The notes under the pieces: model-generated
What the model saw: only the letters and a program-made list of their open reading frames with translations
What the model was told of the DNA's origin: nothing
Database searches by the model: none
DNA from: CALHVX01 sp039198065
GTDB taxonomy: Bacteria > Pseudomonadota > Gammaproteobacteria > Pseudomonadales > Azotimanducaceae
Reading direction: 5' to 3'
Length of the DNA: 64,000 bases
NCBI GenBank assembly: GCA_039198065.1
Contig: JBCCTU010000011.1
Coordinates: 68,472 to 132,471, forward strand
Made by a program: the position numbers and the translations under genes
In this document: piece by piece, positions 7,314 through 15,474 of the stretch
Position numbering within the stretch: position 1 is the stretch's first letter
Layout of the letters: each line of letters opens with the position of its first letter

Positions 7314-8661
7314 AGCGGTTGTTTAGCACGGCATCCCGGTAGCGCTTGAGTTCGTCGCGCACCACTGGGGCAAGCAGGTATAGACCAATCAGATTGGGTA
7401 TGGCTACGACGAACACGAGCGCATCGGACAGATCAATGACGGCGCTGAGATTGACGCTGGCACCTAAGATGACGAAGGCCAGAAACACGAGCTTGAACAG
7501 CGTGCCGAGAAACGGAAACCGTTCGGCCGCGTTGCCCAGCAGATAGTTGAAACTCTGGAGGCCGTAGTAGGACCAGGCGAGCATGGTCGAGAAGGCGAAC
7601 AGCACAGCGACAGTGGCCAGGGGAATCGGCGTCCAGGCGTAGGTGCTTTCGAACGCCCGGGTGGTGAGCGCGATGCCGTCGATGGACCCGGTCATGCCGG
7701 GCTCGTAGACCGTGGTGACGATGATCAGGGCGGTCAGGGAACAGATGACGACGGTATCGATGAACGGCTCGAGCAGCGCGACGTAGCCTTCGGCGGCCGG
7801 GTGCGTCGTGGCGGCCGCCGAGTGGGCGATCGATGCGGAACCAAGCCCGGCTTCGTTGGAAAACACGGCCCGGCGAAAGCCGATGATCATGGCGCCGAGC
7901 AGGCCGCCAACCCCGGACTCCGGCGCAAGCGCGCTGCTGACGATCGTTGTCACCGCGCCCGGTATGCGGTCGGCGTGAGCAAACAACACGAGCGCACCGA
8001 GCACGAGGTATAGCCCGGCCATGGACGGCACCAGTCGCTCCGCGGTGCGAGCGATACTTTTGATACCGCCGAGAATGACCAGGCCCACCAGCGCTGCCAG
8101 GACGGCGCCTATGATCCAGGCGCGCCCGTCAAACGCGCCGCCGCTGATCTCGTTGATGATGGTTGCTGCCTGGTTCGACTGAAACATGTTGCCGATGCCA
8201 AGGCAGCCAATGACCATGCTAGCCGCGTAAAACGCACCCAACGCGCGTCCAACGGGGGCCATGCCGCGTTCCGCAAGCCCCTGCTTCAGGTAGTACATAG
8301 GGCCGCCGCTGACCCGGCCGTCGGCGTGCGTGACGCGGTAGCGTTGGCCTAAGGTGCACTCGGCGCACTTTGTTGCCATGCCGAGAAAGCCCGCCATCAT
8401 CAGCCAGAACGCCGCTCCCGGTCCTCCGACGGTTATCGCCACGGCGACACCGCCGATGTTGCCAATGCCCACGGTTCCGGACACGGCCGTGGTGAGCGCT
8501 TGCCACTGGGAGATCTCCCCCTCGGCCCCGCTCGGCTTGGTCGTGAGCAAGCCCACCGCATGGCCAAACCCGCGCACGTTGATCAAACCGAGGTAGGCGG
8601 TGAAGAACACACCGCCGGCGACGAGCCAGAGAACGATCAGTGGAACGTCCGTACCCAGCAC
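7312..8661 (-). CDS. Sodium:alanine (AGCS) symporter family protein
   Basis: A polytopic carrier with the family signature GTVGIGNIGGVAVAITVGGPG and NEAGLGSASIAHSAA, the conserved region of sodium:alanine/glycine symporters. The only canonical in-frame start is GTG at 8661, giving 449 residues. Upstream the frame stays open to a TGA near 8764 and encodes LIDAYLDALIRPLADSVSGF, which matches the N-terminal helix expected in this subfamily. There is no ATG, GTG or TTG in that stretch and no good ribosome binding site before GTG 8661. The real start is therefore probably upstream at a non-standard codon, or the sequence has an error. The gene lies downstream of the acyl-CoA dehydrogenase on the same strand. 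Confidence 0.85.
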   Translation of the reverse strand: MLGTDVPLIVLWLVAGGVFFTAYLGLINVRGFGHAVGLLTTKPSGAEGEISQWQALTTAVSGTVGIGNIGGVAVAITVGGPGAAFWLMMAGFLGMATKCAECTLGQRYRVTHADGRVSGGPMYYLKQGLAERGMAPVGRALGAFYAASMVIGCLGIGNMFQSNQAATIINEISGGAFDGRAWIIGAVLAALVGLVILGGIKSIARTAERLVPSMAGLYLVLGALVLFAHADRIPGAVTTIVSSALAPESGVGGLLGAMIIGFRRAVFSNEAGLGSASIAHSAAATTHPAAEGYVALLEPFIDTVVICSLTALIIVTTVYEPGMTGSIDGIALTTRAFESTYAWTPIPLATVAVLFAFSTMLAWSYYGLQSFNYLLGNAAERFPFLGTLFKLVFLAFVILGASVNLSAVIDLSDALVFVVAIPNLIGLYLLAPVVRDELKRYRDAVLNNR

Positions 8662-8789
8662 GGGGATGGCGAAAAAAATAAACCCGCTGACGCTATCCGC
8701 CAGCGGTCGAATCAGGGCATCTAGGTAGGCGTCGATGAGCGGTTCGCCGAGGGTAGTGAGCGATCAGTATACGGCGTTCGCCGTGCTCC

Positions 8790-9950
8790 TCAGCCGAGGG
8801 TGCGACCGATCAGCTCCTTCATGATCTCGTTAGTACCGCCGTAGATCTTCTGCACTCGGGCGTCGGCGTACATGCGCGAGATCTCGTACTCATCCATGTA
8901 GCCGGCACCCCCGTGAAGCTGCAGGCACTGATCGATGATTTCGCACTGCTTATCCGTGGTCCAGTACTTGGCCATGGACGCGGTAGCGGCATCGAGTTCG
9001 CCCTTCATATGACGTTCGAGGCACTGATCAACGAAGGTTCGTGCAATGAGCGCCTCGGTTTTGCACTCCGCGAGGGCGAATTTACTGTTTTGGAAATCGA
9101 GTACCCGCTGGCCGAAGGCCTTGCGCTCGCGCACGAAGTCAAGGGTCAGCTCAATGGCGCGCTCCATCAGCACCACGGCGGCCTGAGCGATGTTCAGCCG
9201 TTCCTGGGGAAGCTGGGTCATGAGTTGCACGAAGCCCTGGCCTTCCTGCGGACCGAGCCGGTTGCTCACCGGTACCCGGCAATCGTCGAAGAACAGCTCC
9301 GAGGTGTCAGCCGCCTTCTGCCCCAGCTTCTTCAGGTTCCGACCGCGCTTGAACCCGGGTGTGGTTTCAGTTTCGACCACGATCAGCGAAATGCCTTTGC
9401 CGCCGAGGTTCGGATCGGTTTTCGCAACCACGATCACCAGGTCGCACTGCTGGCCGTTCGAAATGTAGGTCTTGGAGCCGTTGATCACGTACTCGTCGCC
9501 ATCTTTCAACGCCGTGGTCCGGATGGCCTGCAGGTCCGAGCCGGTGTTGGGTTCGGTCATGGCGATGGCGCCGACCATCTCGCCACTGGCCATCTTCGGC
9601 AGCCAGCGTTGCTTCTGCTCTTCGGTGCCGTAGTGCAGCAGGTAGGGCGCGACGATCGAGCTGTGGACCTGTTGTCCGAATCCGGGAACGCCGGCGCGGT
9701 GCATCTCTTCTAAGATCACGGAATCGTGGCGGTAGTCGCCACCGGCTCCGCCATACTCCGTGGGAACCTCGGCACACAGCAACCCGGCCTCGCCGGCTTT
9801 GAACCAGGCATCCCGGTCAACCATGCCTTGCTCAACCCAGCGGTTCGCGTGCGGCGCAAACTCGCTACGAAAAAAGCGTCCAGCGGCGTCCTGCAGCATG
9901 AGCAGTTCGTCGTTGAGCCACGGGGATTGGTAGTTGGAATGAAGCGCCAC
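8790..9950 (-). CDS. Acyl-CoA dehydrogenase
   Basis: A 386-residue FAD-dependent acyl-CoA dehydrogenase, full length. It shows AIAMTEPNTGSDLQAIRTTA (signature 1 with the FAD-binding Thr/Ser), YVINGSKTYISNGQ, and the C-terminal signature GGAGYMDEYEISRMYADARV followed by YGGTNEIMKE. It introduces the alpha-beta double bond in beta-oxidation of fatty, branched or aromatic-derived acyl-CoA; chain specificity is not readable. The ATG at 9950 is the natural start. It is followed on the same strand by the AGCS symporter gene. Confidence 0.93.
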   Translation of the reverse strand: MALHSNYQSPWLNDELLMLQDAAGRFFRSEFAPHANRWVEQGMVDRDAWFKAGEAGLLCAEVPTEYGGAGGDYRHDSVILEEMHRAGVPGFGQQVHSSIVAPYLLHYGTEEQKQRWLPKMASGEMVGAIAMTEPNTGSDLQAIRTTALKDGDEYVINGSKTYISNGQQCDLVIVVAKTDPNLGGKGISLIVVETETTPGFKRGRNLKKLGQKAADTSELFFDDCRVPVSNRLGPQEGQGFVQLMTQLPQERLNIAQAAVVLMERAIELTLDFVRERKAFGQRVLDFQNSKFALAECKTEALIARTFVDQCLERHMKGELDAATASMAKYWTTDKQCEIIDQCLQLHGGAGYMDEYEISRMYADARVQKIYGGTNEIMKELIGRTLG

Positions 9951-10004
9951 CGGGACGACCTCCTGCCGAGACGGAAAGCCCCCAATATAAAGGGTGAAGT
10001 TCGG

Positions 10005-10925
10005 TCAGGGCCAGCCGACTCGTGGGTAGGGGGCGGGTAGAGCAACGATCTGCCCGGTCCGTTCCCGCGCGCAGGTGTCAGGGTCAGACGCCGCCGCGGT
10101 GAGGACATAAAGCGTTGTCTCCGCGAGCATGCACGCGAAGGCGCCGCGGTCCGTCGCAATGCGGTGGGTCACCGTCCCGCTATGCTGAATGCGTAGGCAC
10201 TCGTTGGTTGTTGGCGAGGCGACCCAGACCCCGAGCCCGGCGTCGAGGCAGATACCATCGGGAGCGGCCCCGTCTGGCAGCGATGCCCAGAGCGCGCGGT
10301 GTGCGAGGCTGCCATCGGCCGTGATCTGAAACGCCGTCAATCGGTTGGCGAAAGATTCCGCGACAATGAGCGTACTGCCATCGGGGGTGATCACCGTGCC
10401 GTTAGGAAACATGAGATCGCGGGCAACGACGTCGACGCTACCGTCAGGATCGACCCGGCAGAGTTCCGCCGTCGCCGGCTCGGCGCCGCCGTGAAGGTCA
10501 AAGCCGAAGTTGCCGACCCAGGCCCGGCCGTGCTCATCGACGACCATGTCGTTGCAGTGAAACGTCGCGTGACCGCTGAGCTCCGCATGGACCGTGCAGG
10601 ACTGCCCGTCGTAGCGGAGCAGCCGGCGGGCCTCCATCTCAACCACCAGCAGATCGCCGTTGGGCAGCCAGCCGAGGCCCGAGCAGGGGGCATGCAGCTC
10701 CAGAACGGTCTCGAGAACCGCGTGCGCCGCGTCGCCATCGCTTAGTCGCCGAAGGTTCAGCCGCTGAACCCGATGTCCGTGCATGTCGCTGAAATAGAGC
10801 CAGTCCCCACGAACCCGTGGGCCTTCCCCAAAATGCAACCCGTCGAGCACCGGGACCGGCGCCGACGCGGTCGTGGAATCCGTTTCAGAATTGCCGGGAT
10901 TCCCCGGATCGTCGCTGGGGGCCAT
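10005..10925 (-). CDS. SMP-30/gluconolactonase/LRE family protein
   Basis: A six-bladed beta-propeller protein of 306 residues from the ATG at 10925; a longer frame to 10997 adds an unlikely N-terminus. The family's metal site is visible: Glu in HFGEGPRV, Asn-Asp in FHCNDMVVDEHGRAWVGNFG, and Asp in PDGICLDAGLGVWVAS. These proteins are calcium- or zinc-dependent lactonases that open sugar or aryl lactones. The N-terminal 25 residues are Ser/Thr/Pro-rich and lack a signal sequence, so it is probably cytoplasmic. Substrate unknown. Confidence 0.85.
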   Translation of the reverse strand: MAPSDDPGNPGNSETDSTTASAPVPVLDGLHFGEGPRVRGDWLYFSDMHGHRVQRLNLRRLSDGDAAHAVLETVLELHAPCSGLGWLPNGDLLVVEMEARRLLRYDGQSCTVHAELSGHATFHCNDMVVDEHGRAWVGNFGFDLHGGAEPATAELCRVDPDGSVDVVARDLMFPNGTVITPDGSTLIVAESFANRLTAFQITADGSLAHRALWASLPDGAAPDGICLDAGLGVWVASPTTNECLRIQHSGTVTHRIATDRGAFACMLAETTLYVLTAAASDPDTCARERTGQIVALPAPYPRVGWP

Positions 10926-11164
10926 CGTCGAGTCCTTTGATCCCGTCGGCTTGTGCCGGCTGCTTGTCAAACCTGGGCGGCAGGCTACCATGCGCACCGA
11001 CTGGCGAGCGCGTGCTGCGACCCGGGGTGGGGCGTAAATTTGGTGTATCGATGCGTTACCTCAGGCCGTCAAGCGGTTGAGCGCAGGTCTGCGATCGGTC
11101 ATAACGCGGCCCGGTAGGAGCCCACTACGGAGATGCCCAGCGAGGCAGATAGGAGACACACAGA

Positions 11165-11638
11165 ATGAATATTTCGAAATTTGCACTGCCGGCGTTGATC
11201 GTTGCGGCGCTCAGCGGCTGTGGCGAAGACGGCAAAACGGCAGGGGATCGCGTGCGGGACGCGGGCGACGCCATCGGCAATGCCACCGATTCCGTCGTTG
11301 AAGGAACCAAGAACCTGGCGGACCAGGCTGGCGATGCCGTATCAGGCGCAGCGGCGTCTGCGAGCGACGCGGCTTCCGACGCTGCCTCTGCCGTCAGCGA
11401 CGCAGCCGGTGACGCTTGGGACGGCGCGAAGGGTATGGCCGGTGACGCCGCAGACGCCGCCAAGGGTGCGGCCGGTGCCGCCGCCGATATGGTTGGTGAC
11501 GCCGCCGATGGTGCTAAGTCTGCCGCGGCGGATATGGCCGATGCGACGGGTGACAAACTCAAGTCCATGGCCGACGGCGCGAGTGCGAAGGCCGAAGAAG
11601 AGATGGACGAGAAGCTGAAGAAGCTGGGTTCCAACTAA
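11165..11638 (+). CDS. Alanine-rich, LEA-like lipoprotein
   Basis: A 157-residue predicted lipoprotein with the lipobox LSGCG near residue 19 after a short hydrophobic signal. The mature part is low-complexity, rich in Ala, Asp, Gly and Lys. It has 11-residue-like periodicity (DAASDAASAVSDAAGDAWDG, AADAAKGAAGAAADMVGDAA), as in LEA/YtxH-like amphipathic helices. The ribosome binding site AGGAG lies about 8 bases before the ATG. A strong terminator follows, so it is a single-gene unit. Such proteins are often stress-related or structural in the periplasm; no function can be assigned. Confidence 0.75.
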   Translation: MNISKFALPALIVAALSGCGEDGKTAGDRVRDAGDAIGNATDSVVEGTKNLADQAGDAVSGAAASASDAASDAASAVSDAAGDAWDGAKGMAGDAADAAKGAAGAAADMVGDAADGAKSAAADMADATGDKLKSMADGASAKAEEEMDEKLKKLGSN

Positions 11639-11657
11639 GCGGGACGCTTCCCGCACA

Positions 11658-11686
11658 GACGGTCGGAGCGCTTCCGACCGTCTTTT
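11658..11686 (+). terminator. Rho-independent terminator after the alanine-rich lipoprotein
   Basis: GACGGTCGGA, a short GCGCT loop, TCCGACCGTC, then TTTT: a near-perfect 10-bp stem with a U tract. Confidence 0.88.
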
Positions 11687-11766
11687 AACGGGTCTGCGTA
11701 TCCCATCTGCCAAGTCCCTGCGCGAATTCGATCTGCTTTTCGCAGTCATCCAGGTCGGTTTCCACC

Positions 11767-11802
11767 TATAGCGCTGTTTATAGCCCTGTTTATAGCCCTG
11801 TA
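11767..11802. repeat. 12-bp tandem repeat, three copies
   Basis: TATAGCGCTGTT, TATAGCCCTGTT, TATAGCCCTGTA occur back to back with two substitutions among them. Confidence 0.8.
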
Positions 11803-11924
11803 GTTTCGGACGACAGAACGGCCTTGCGGTTTACGCGGCTGGCCTTTTCTGATCGCCTCTTCTGTTGCCCGTGCTTTTATACAGCCGTTGGTTTAACCGC
11901 TCGTTCGCGTGTGGTTTCGACGTG

Positions 11925-12008
11925 CTTTTTCGGGTCCTTTTCGCCCCTTTTGTCGCCCCTTTTTTCGCGGCTTTTTCGCCTCTCTTTCGCGACTTTTTCG
12001 CCCCTTTC
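11925..12008. repeat. Degenerate polypyrimidine repeat (TTTTCGCCCC-like)
   Basis: The plus strand is strongly pyrimidine-biased, with about seven degenerate repeats of TTTTTCGCCCC / TTTTTCGCGGC. The reverse strand could be read as a Lys-rich peptide, but that appears to be a by-product of the repeat. Confidence 0.65.
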
Positions 12009-12089
12009 ACGGCGTAACAAGCTCGCACACGCGGGTGTCCGGACTATTCAATGGCCGCGCGTTTGAGCTCAGCTAACTCCACAAGCTCG

Positions 12090-12111
12090 TTGTCACAATT
12101 GCGTCATACGC
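12090..12111 (+). promoter_or_regulatory. Possible PhoB-type direct repeat upstream of the TonB receptor
   Basis: TTGTCACAATT followed immediately by GCGTCATACGC: two 11-bp units, each carrying GTCA at the same offset, the geometry of a Pho box (CTGTCAT plus an AT spacer). Each half matches five of seven consensus bases, so this is weak evidence. It lies about 75-95 bases before the receptor start. Confidence 0.25.
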
Positions 12112-12186
12112 AGTCACTACGATGCGCGCCTTCGGTCAAGCGGGGTGTCGTTTTCCCTACGCTAGCGACCTTGCTCTGGGGTAGTC

Positions 12187-15100
12187 ATGTCATCGACGGT
12201 CCGTGTTTGCCGCGCCTTTGCGGCCATGTACTCACTGCTCCTGGCATGGCCTGCTCTTGCCGCCGATGAACTCGCTTTATATGTGTTTGATCAGGGCGAG
12301 CCCGTCGAAAACGCCGCGGTTGAGTTGAACGGTGAGGCCATTGGTCGCACCCGGCGAGATGGATTCTTGGCTGGTGACCTGGCGCGTGGCGGTCAGAATA
12401 CAGTCACGATCACCGGGCCAGACGGTAAAACTCAGCGGGTGCGGTTCTCCGCTCCGTCGGGTCAGCTCGTCGATCTGATCGCCGATCTCGCGCAAAGCGA
12501 CGACGCCGCTGTCGTGGACGTGTACTCGCGCACGGAATCAGCCGCAGCACGGCGCGACGCACCCCTTGGAACGCTTCAGGTAACCGTCCGCCGGGGCGCG
12601 CAGCCGGTGGAGAACCAGCTGGTCGTTATCTCCGCTGGCGTTGGCGGAGTGTTGACGAATCCCACCGGCCAAGCGAGCTCCAGCGTACGGCGTGGCGTAT
12701 ACAGCGTCACGGTAGACGACGTGTCTCGTAACGTTCGAGTGGTCGGGGGCATCACGTCGGCCGTGACCATCACGCTGCCGAGCGATGATGGGATTGTCAT
12801 AGCCGCACCTCAGGTCTCGGCGCCTGCGATCGAAGAAGTCATCGTGCTGGGTCGCTACGATCCCAGCGCCTTCGAGTCGTCGGAGCGAGATACCAACCTG
12901 ATCGTCGATAAGATTGATGCGGAGCAGCTCGCCCGCTTCAGCGACTCGGATGTCGCGGCTTCCGTGGCACGCGTACCGGGCGTATCGATCCAGGACGATA
13001 AGTACGTATTCATCCGCGGCATCGGCGGTCGCTACGTTACGACGACGTTGAACAACGCAACGATGCCGTCGACGAACCCATCTAAGCGGACCGTACCGCT
13101 CGACATGTTTCCGTCCAACATCGTGCGCCAGCTGGACATCAACAAAACCTTTTTGCCGAGCATGCCCGGTGAGTCGACGGGCGGAAACCTGGTGATCAAT
13201 ACGAAGACTTTCCCGGACGAACGCGGTGGCAACGTCTTCGGTAGCCTCGGATTGATCACGGACCTTACTGGCGACACGGTGGCCGTGGACTCCCGGTCAG
13301 GCAACTTCGACTGGCTTGGTTGGGATGACGGTGCGCGCAAAGAGTCGATCCTCGTCTCCACCATCGGAGACATCCTCCAGGACGGCGGTTCCTTTACCGA
13401 CGCCCAGGGCAACACGTTTACGCTCCAGCAGGATGTGCTGCGTGAGCTGCAGCGGTCGGCTGGCATCTTGGTCGCGGACGACTGGGACCTGGACTTCGAG
13501 CAGACCACGCCTAACGGTAGTTTCGGCGCTAACTACGGGGACCTGTTCTACTTCGGAGACAGTGCCGAGTTCGGGGTCTACGCAGCGGTAAATTACTCCA
13601 ATCAGTGGTCTCAGCGGGGCAATGGTGTTCGACGCACGCAGAGCGCCAGCGGCTTGGTCGCAGACGACCGGCGCTTTGAATCCATCTCGAACAACATCGA
13701 TCTGTCTGGCCTCGTCTCGCTGGGTTTGAACTTCGGTAACAACACTCTGGAGATGAACAACGTTCTGTCCCGCTCTACGGAAAGCTTCGTCGAACGCTCC
13801 GTGGGCCTTGAGGGCGATGAGTTTCGTTCTGTTTATGAGCACACCAATCAGTGGGAAGAACGACAGTTTATTTCGACCCAGTTTTTGGGCTCTCATTTTT
13901 TGAATGAAGACGGATCCTGGTTAGCGGAGTGGCAGATCTCGGCCAGCGAGGCTCGTCGTTACATGCCTGGGCGGACGGACGTGCGCTTCAACGCCGAGGC
14001 CAATCTGACCGATCCCGCCACCTTACGGGAGGCGTATCAGTTCGATCGATCCAATGGCGATCAGACCGATATCCTCAACGGCTTCTTCTTCTCAGCTGGG
14101 GGCTCGAACCGGCGCTGGGATGAGCTTACGGATCTGAATTTCGATGGATCCTTCGATTTTCAGTGGGACATATTCGATAACGGTTCCAGCTTCTCCCAGC
14201 TTCGCTTTGGTGCTCAGGCCATCTACCGAGAGCGTGACGCGGACAGCGCGACGTATGGGTTCTTCAATTCAGGGGCGGACGCCACGCTCAGCGCGTCACC
14301 GAACGCGCTGGTTTCTGACAATATCTTCGTGTGCGGCGATGGCCCAGGCACGGTCCCCTGTGAGGCGAGTGGTGATGGATCACCGCCGAGGGGTGGTGTT
14401 CAGGACAACGCCACCACGGGATTTCTCTTCCAGGTTCGCACCCAGGTTTCCGACGAGTATGAGGCTGAGCTCGAGTACAACAGCCTCTACGCAATGTACG
14501 ACCACACCTTTAACAACACCTGGCAGCTGGTGCTGGGTGCGCGGTTTGAGCAGTACGACCAGGTCACCGATACCTTTGATCTAACGACCGGTAACCCCGT
14601 CCAAGGTGTTGTGGATGAGGGGAGCTTCCTCCCCTCGCTGGGCCTTACGTGGATGTATGCCGATAACCAGCAGATCCGCGCGGCGTTTTCTCGAACCGTC
14701 GCGAGGCCGGACTTTAAAGAAGCCTCAAACGCCGTCTTCTTCGACAACGAGTTCAACGTGCGCATTCGGGGTAATCCGAATCTTCGCGTTTCGGACGTAA
14801 CCAACGCCGACCTGCGGTGGGAGTACTACTTCGACAGCAATCAGCAGGACAGTGTTTCCGTTGCACTGTTTTATAAGGACATGGCCGATCCCATCGAGCG
14901 TGTTGTTCAAGCTGCCTCGGGAACGGCGAGTAACTCGCGGACCTTCCAGAACGCGGAGTCTGCCGAGCTGTTCGGTATTGAAGTCGACGGCCGCAAAGAG
15001 TTCGTGCTCAGCGAGGATTACAACCAAACGGCGTTCATTGCGTTGAATGCCGCCTACATTGATTCAGAAACAGCCCTGTTGAGCGGCGAGACGCGAGCAC

Positions 15101-15420
15101 TCCAAGGGCAGCCGGAACACACGGCCAACTTCGTTCTTGGCTACGACAACCTGTCGGCGGGCCATCAGCTGACGCTGCTTTTCAACTATACGGGCGAGTC
15201 CATCGCCGATGTGGGTGTGCTTGGTACGCCAAACATTACGTTGCAGCCCCGTGGTGAGCTGAACATTGTCTACCAATACAAGCTTTCGGAAGCCGCGGCG
15301 ATAAAGCTGCAGGCACAAAACATCCTCGATGCAGAGGTCGAATATCAGCAGGGCTCGAGCCTTTTTCAGCTGTATGAAAAGGGCGTGGGATTCCAGCTTG
15401 GTTTCAATTGGAATTTCTAA
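12187..15420 (+). CDS. TonB-dependent receptor with N-terminal carboxypeptidase-regulatory-like domains
   Basis: A 1077-residue outer-membrane receptor. A signal peptide ends near residue 26 (LLAWPALAADE). Residues about 27-115 and 120-200 look like two carboxypeptidase-regulatory-like beta-sandwich domains (VENAAVELNGEAIGRTRRDG; VENQLVVISAGVGG). The plug follows at about 230-350, with VARVPGVSIQDDKYVFIRGI and GESTGGNLVINTK. A long 22-strand-type barrel ends in GFNWNF with C-terminal Phe, the usual BAM signal. It should import a ligand using TonB energy. The lipoprotein gene 54 bases downstream is almost certainly its partner. No substrate is readable; no siderophore or B12 genes are nearby. 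Confidence 0.93.
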   Translation: MSSTVRVCRAFAAMYSLLLAWPALAADELALYVFDQGEPVENAAVELNGEAIGRTRRDGFLAGDLARGGQNTVTITGPDGKTQRVRFSAPSGQLVDLIADLAQSDDAAVVDVYSRTESAAARRDAPLGTLQVTVRRGAQPVENQLVVISAGVGGVLTNPTGQASSSVRRGVYSVTVDDVSRNVRVVGGITSAVTITLPSDDGIVIAAPQVSAPAIEEVIVLGRYDPSAFESSERDTNLIVDKIDAEQLARFSDSDVAASVARVPGVSIQDDKYVFIRGIGGRYVTTTLNNATMPSTNPSKRTVPLDMFPSNIVRQLDINKTFLPSMPGESTGGNLVINTKTFPDERGGNVFGSLGLITDLTGDTVAVDSRSGNFDWLGWDDGARKESILVSTIGDILQDGGSFTDAQGNTFTLQQDVLRELQRSAGILVADDWDLDFEQTTPNGSFGANYGDLFYFGDSAEFGVYAAVNYSNQWSQRGNGVRRTQSASGLVADDRRFESISNNIDLSGLVSLGLNFGNNTLEMNNVLSRSTESFVERSVGLEGDEFRSVYEHTNQWEERQFISTQFLGSHFLNEDGSWLAEWQISASEARRYMPGRTDVRFNAEANLTDPATLREAYQFDRSNGDQTDILNGFFFSAGGSNRRWDELTDLNFDGSFDFQWDIFDNGSSFSQLRFGAQAIYRERDADSATYGFFNSGADATLSASPNALVSDNIFVCGDGPGTVPCEASGDGSPPRGGVQDNATTGFLFQVRTQVSDEYEAELEYNSLYAMYDHTFNNTWQLVLGARFEQYDQVTDTFDLTTGNPVQGVVDEGSFLPSLGLTWMYADNQQIRAAFSRTVARPDFKEASNAVFFDNEFNVRIRGNPNLRVSDVTNADLRWEYYFDSNQQDSVSVALFYKDMADPIERVVQAASGTASNSRTFQNAESAELFGIEVDGRKEFVLSEDYNQTAFIALNAAYIDSETALLSGETRALQGQPEHTANFVLGYDNLSAGHQLTLLFNYTGESIADVGVLGTPNITLQPRGELNIVYQYKLSEAAAIKLQAQNILDAEVEYQQGSSLFQLYEKGVGFQLGFNWNF

Positions 15421-15474
15421 CCAGCAACAAACGGGGGCCCACGCGGGTTCGCTTAACCATCAGTGGGAATTGTG

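Larger units (their letters stand above)
11690..12186. other. Gene-free region with tandem and polypyrimidine repeats
   Basis: About 500 bases separate the lipoprotein terminator from the TonB receptor. It holds a three-copy 12-bp tandem repeat (11767-11802), a T/C-rich block in which TTTTCGCCCC-like units recur (about 11925-12008), and a possible PhoB-type box at 12090-12111. Short open frames on both strands here are compositionally biased and have no ribosome binding site or family similarity. Confidence 0.6.

Noticed and set aside
11831..12028. Lys/Arg-rich 65-residue frame on the minus strand
   Set aside because: Sequence follows the polypyrimidine repeat, with no ribosome binding site; probably not translated.
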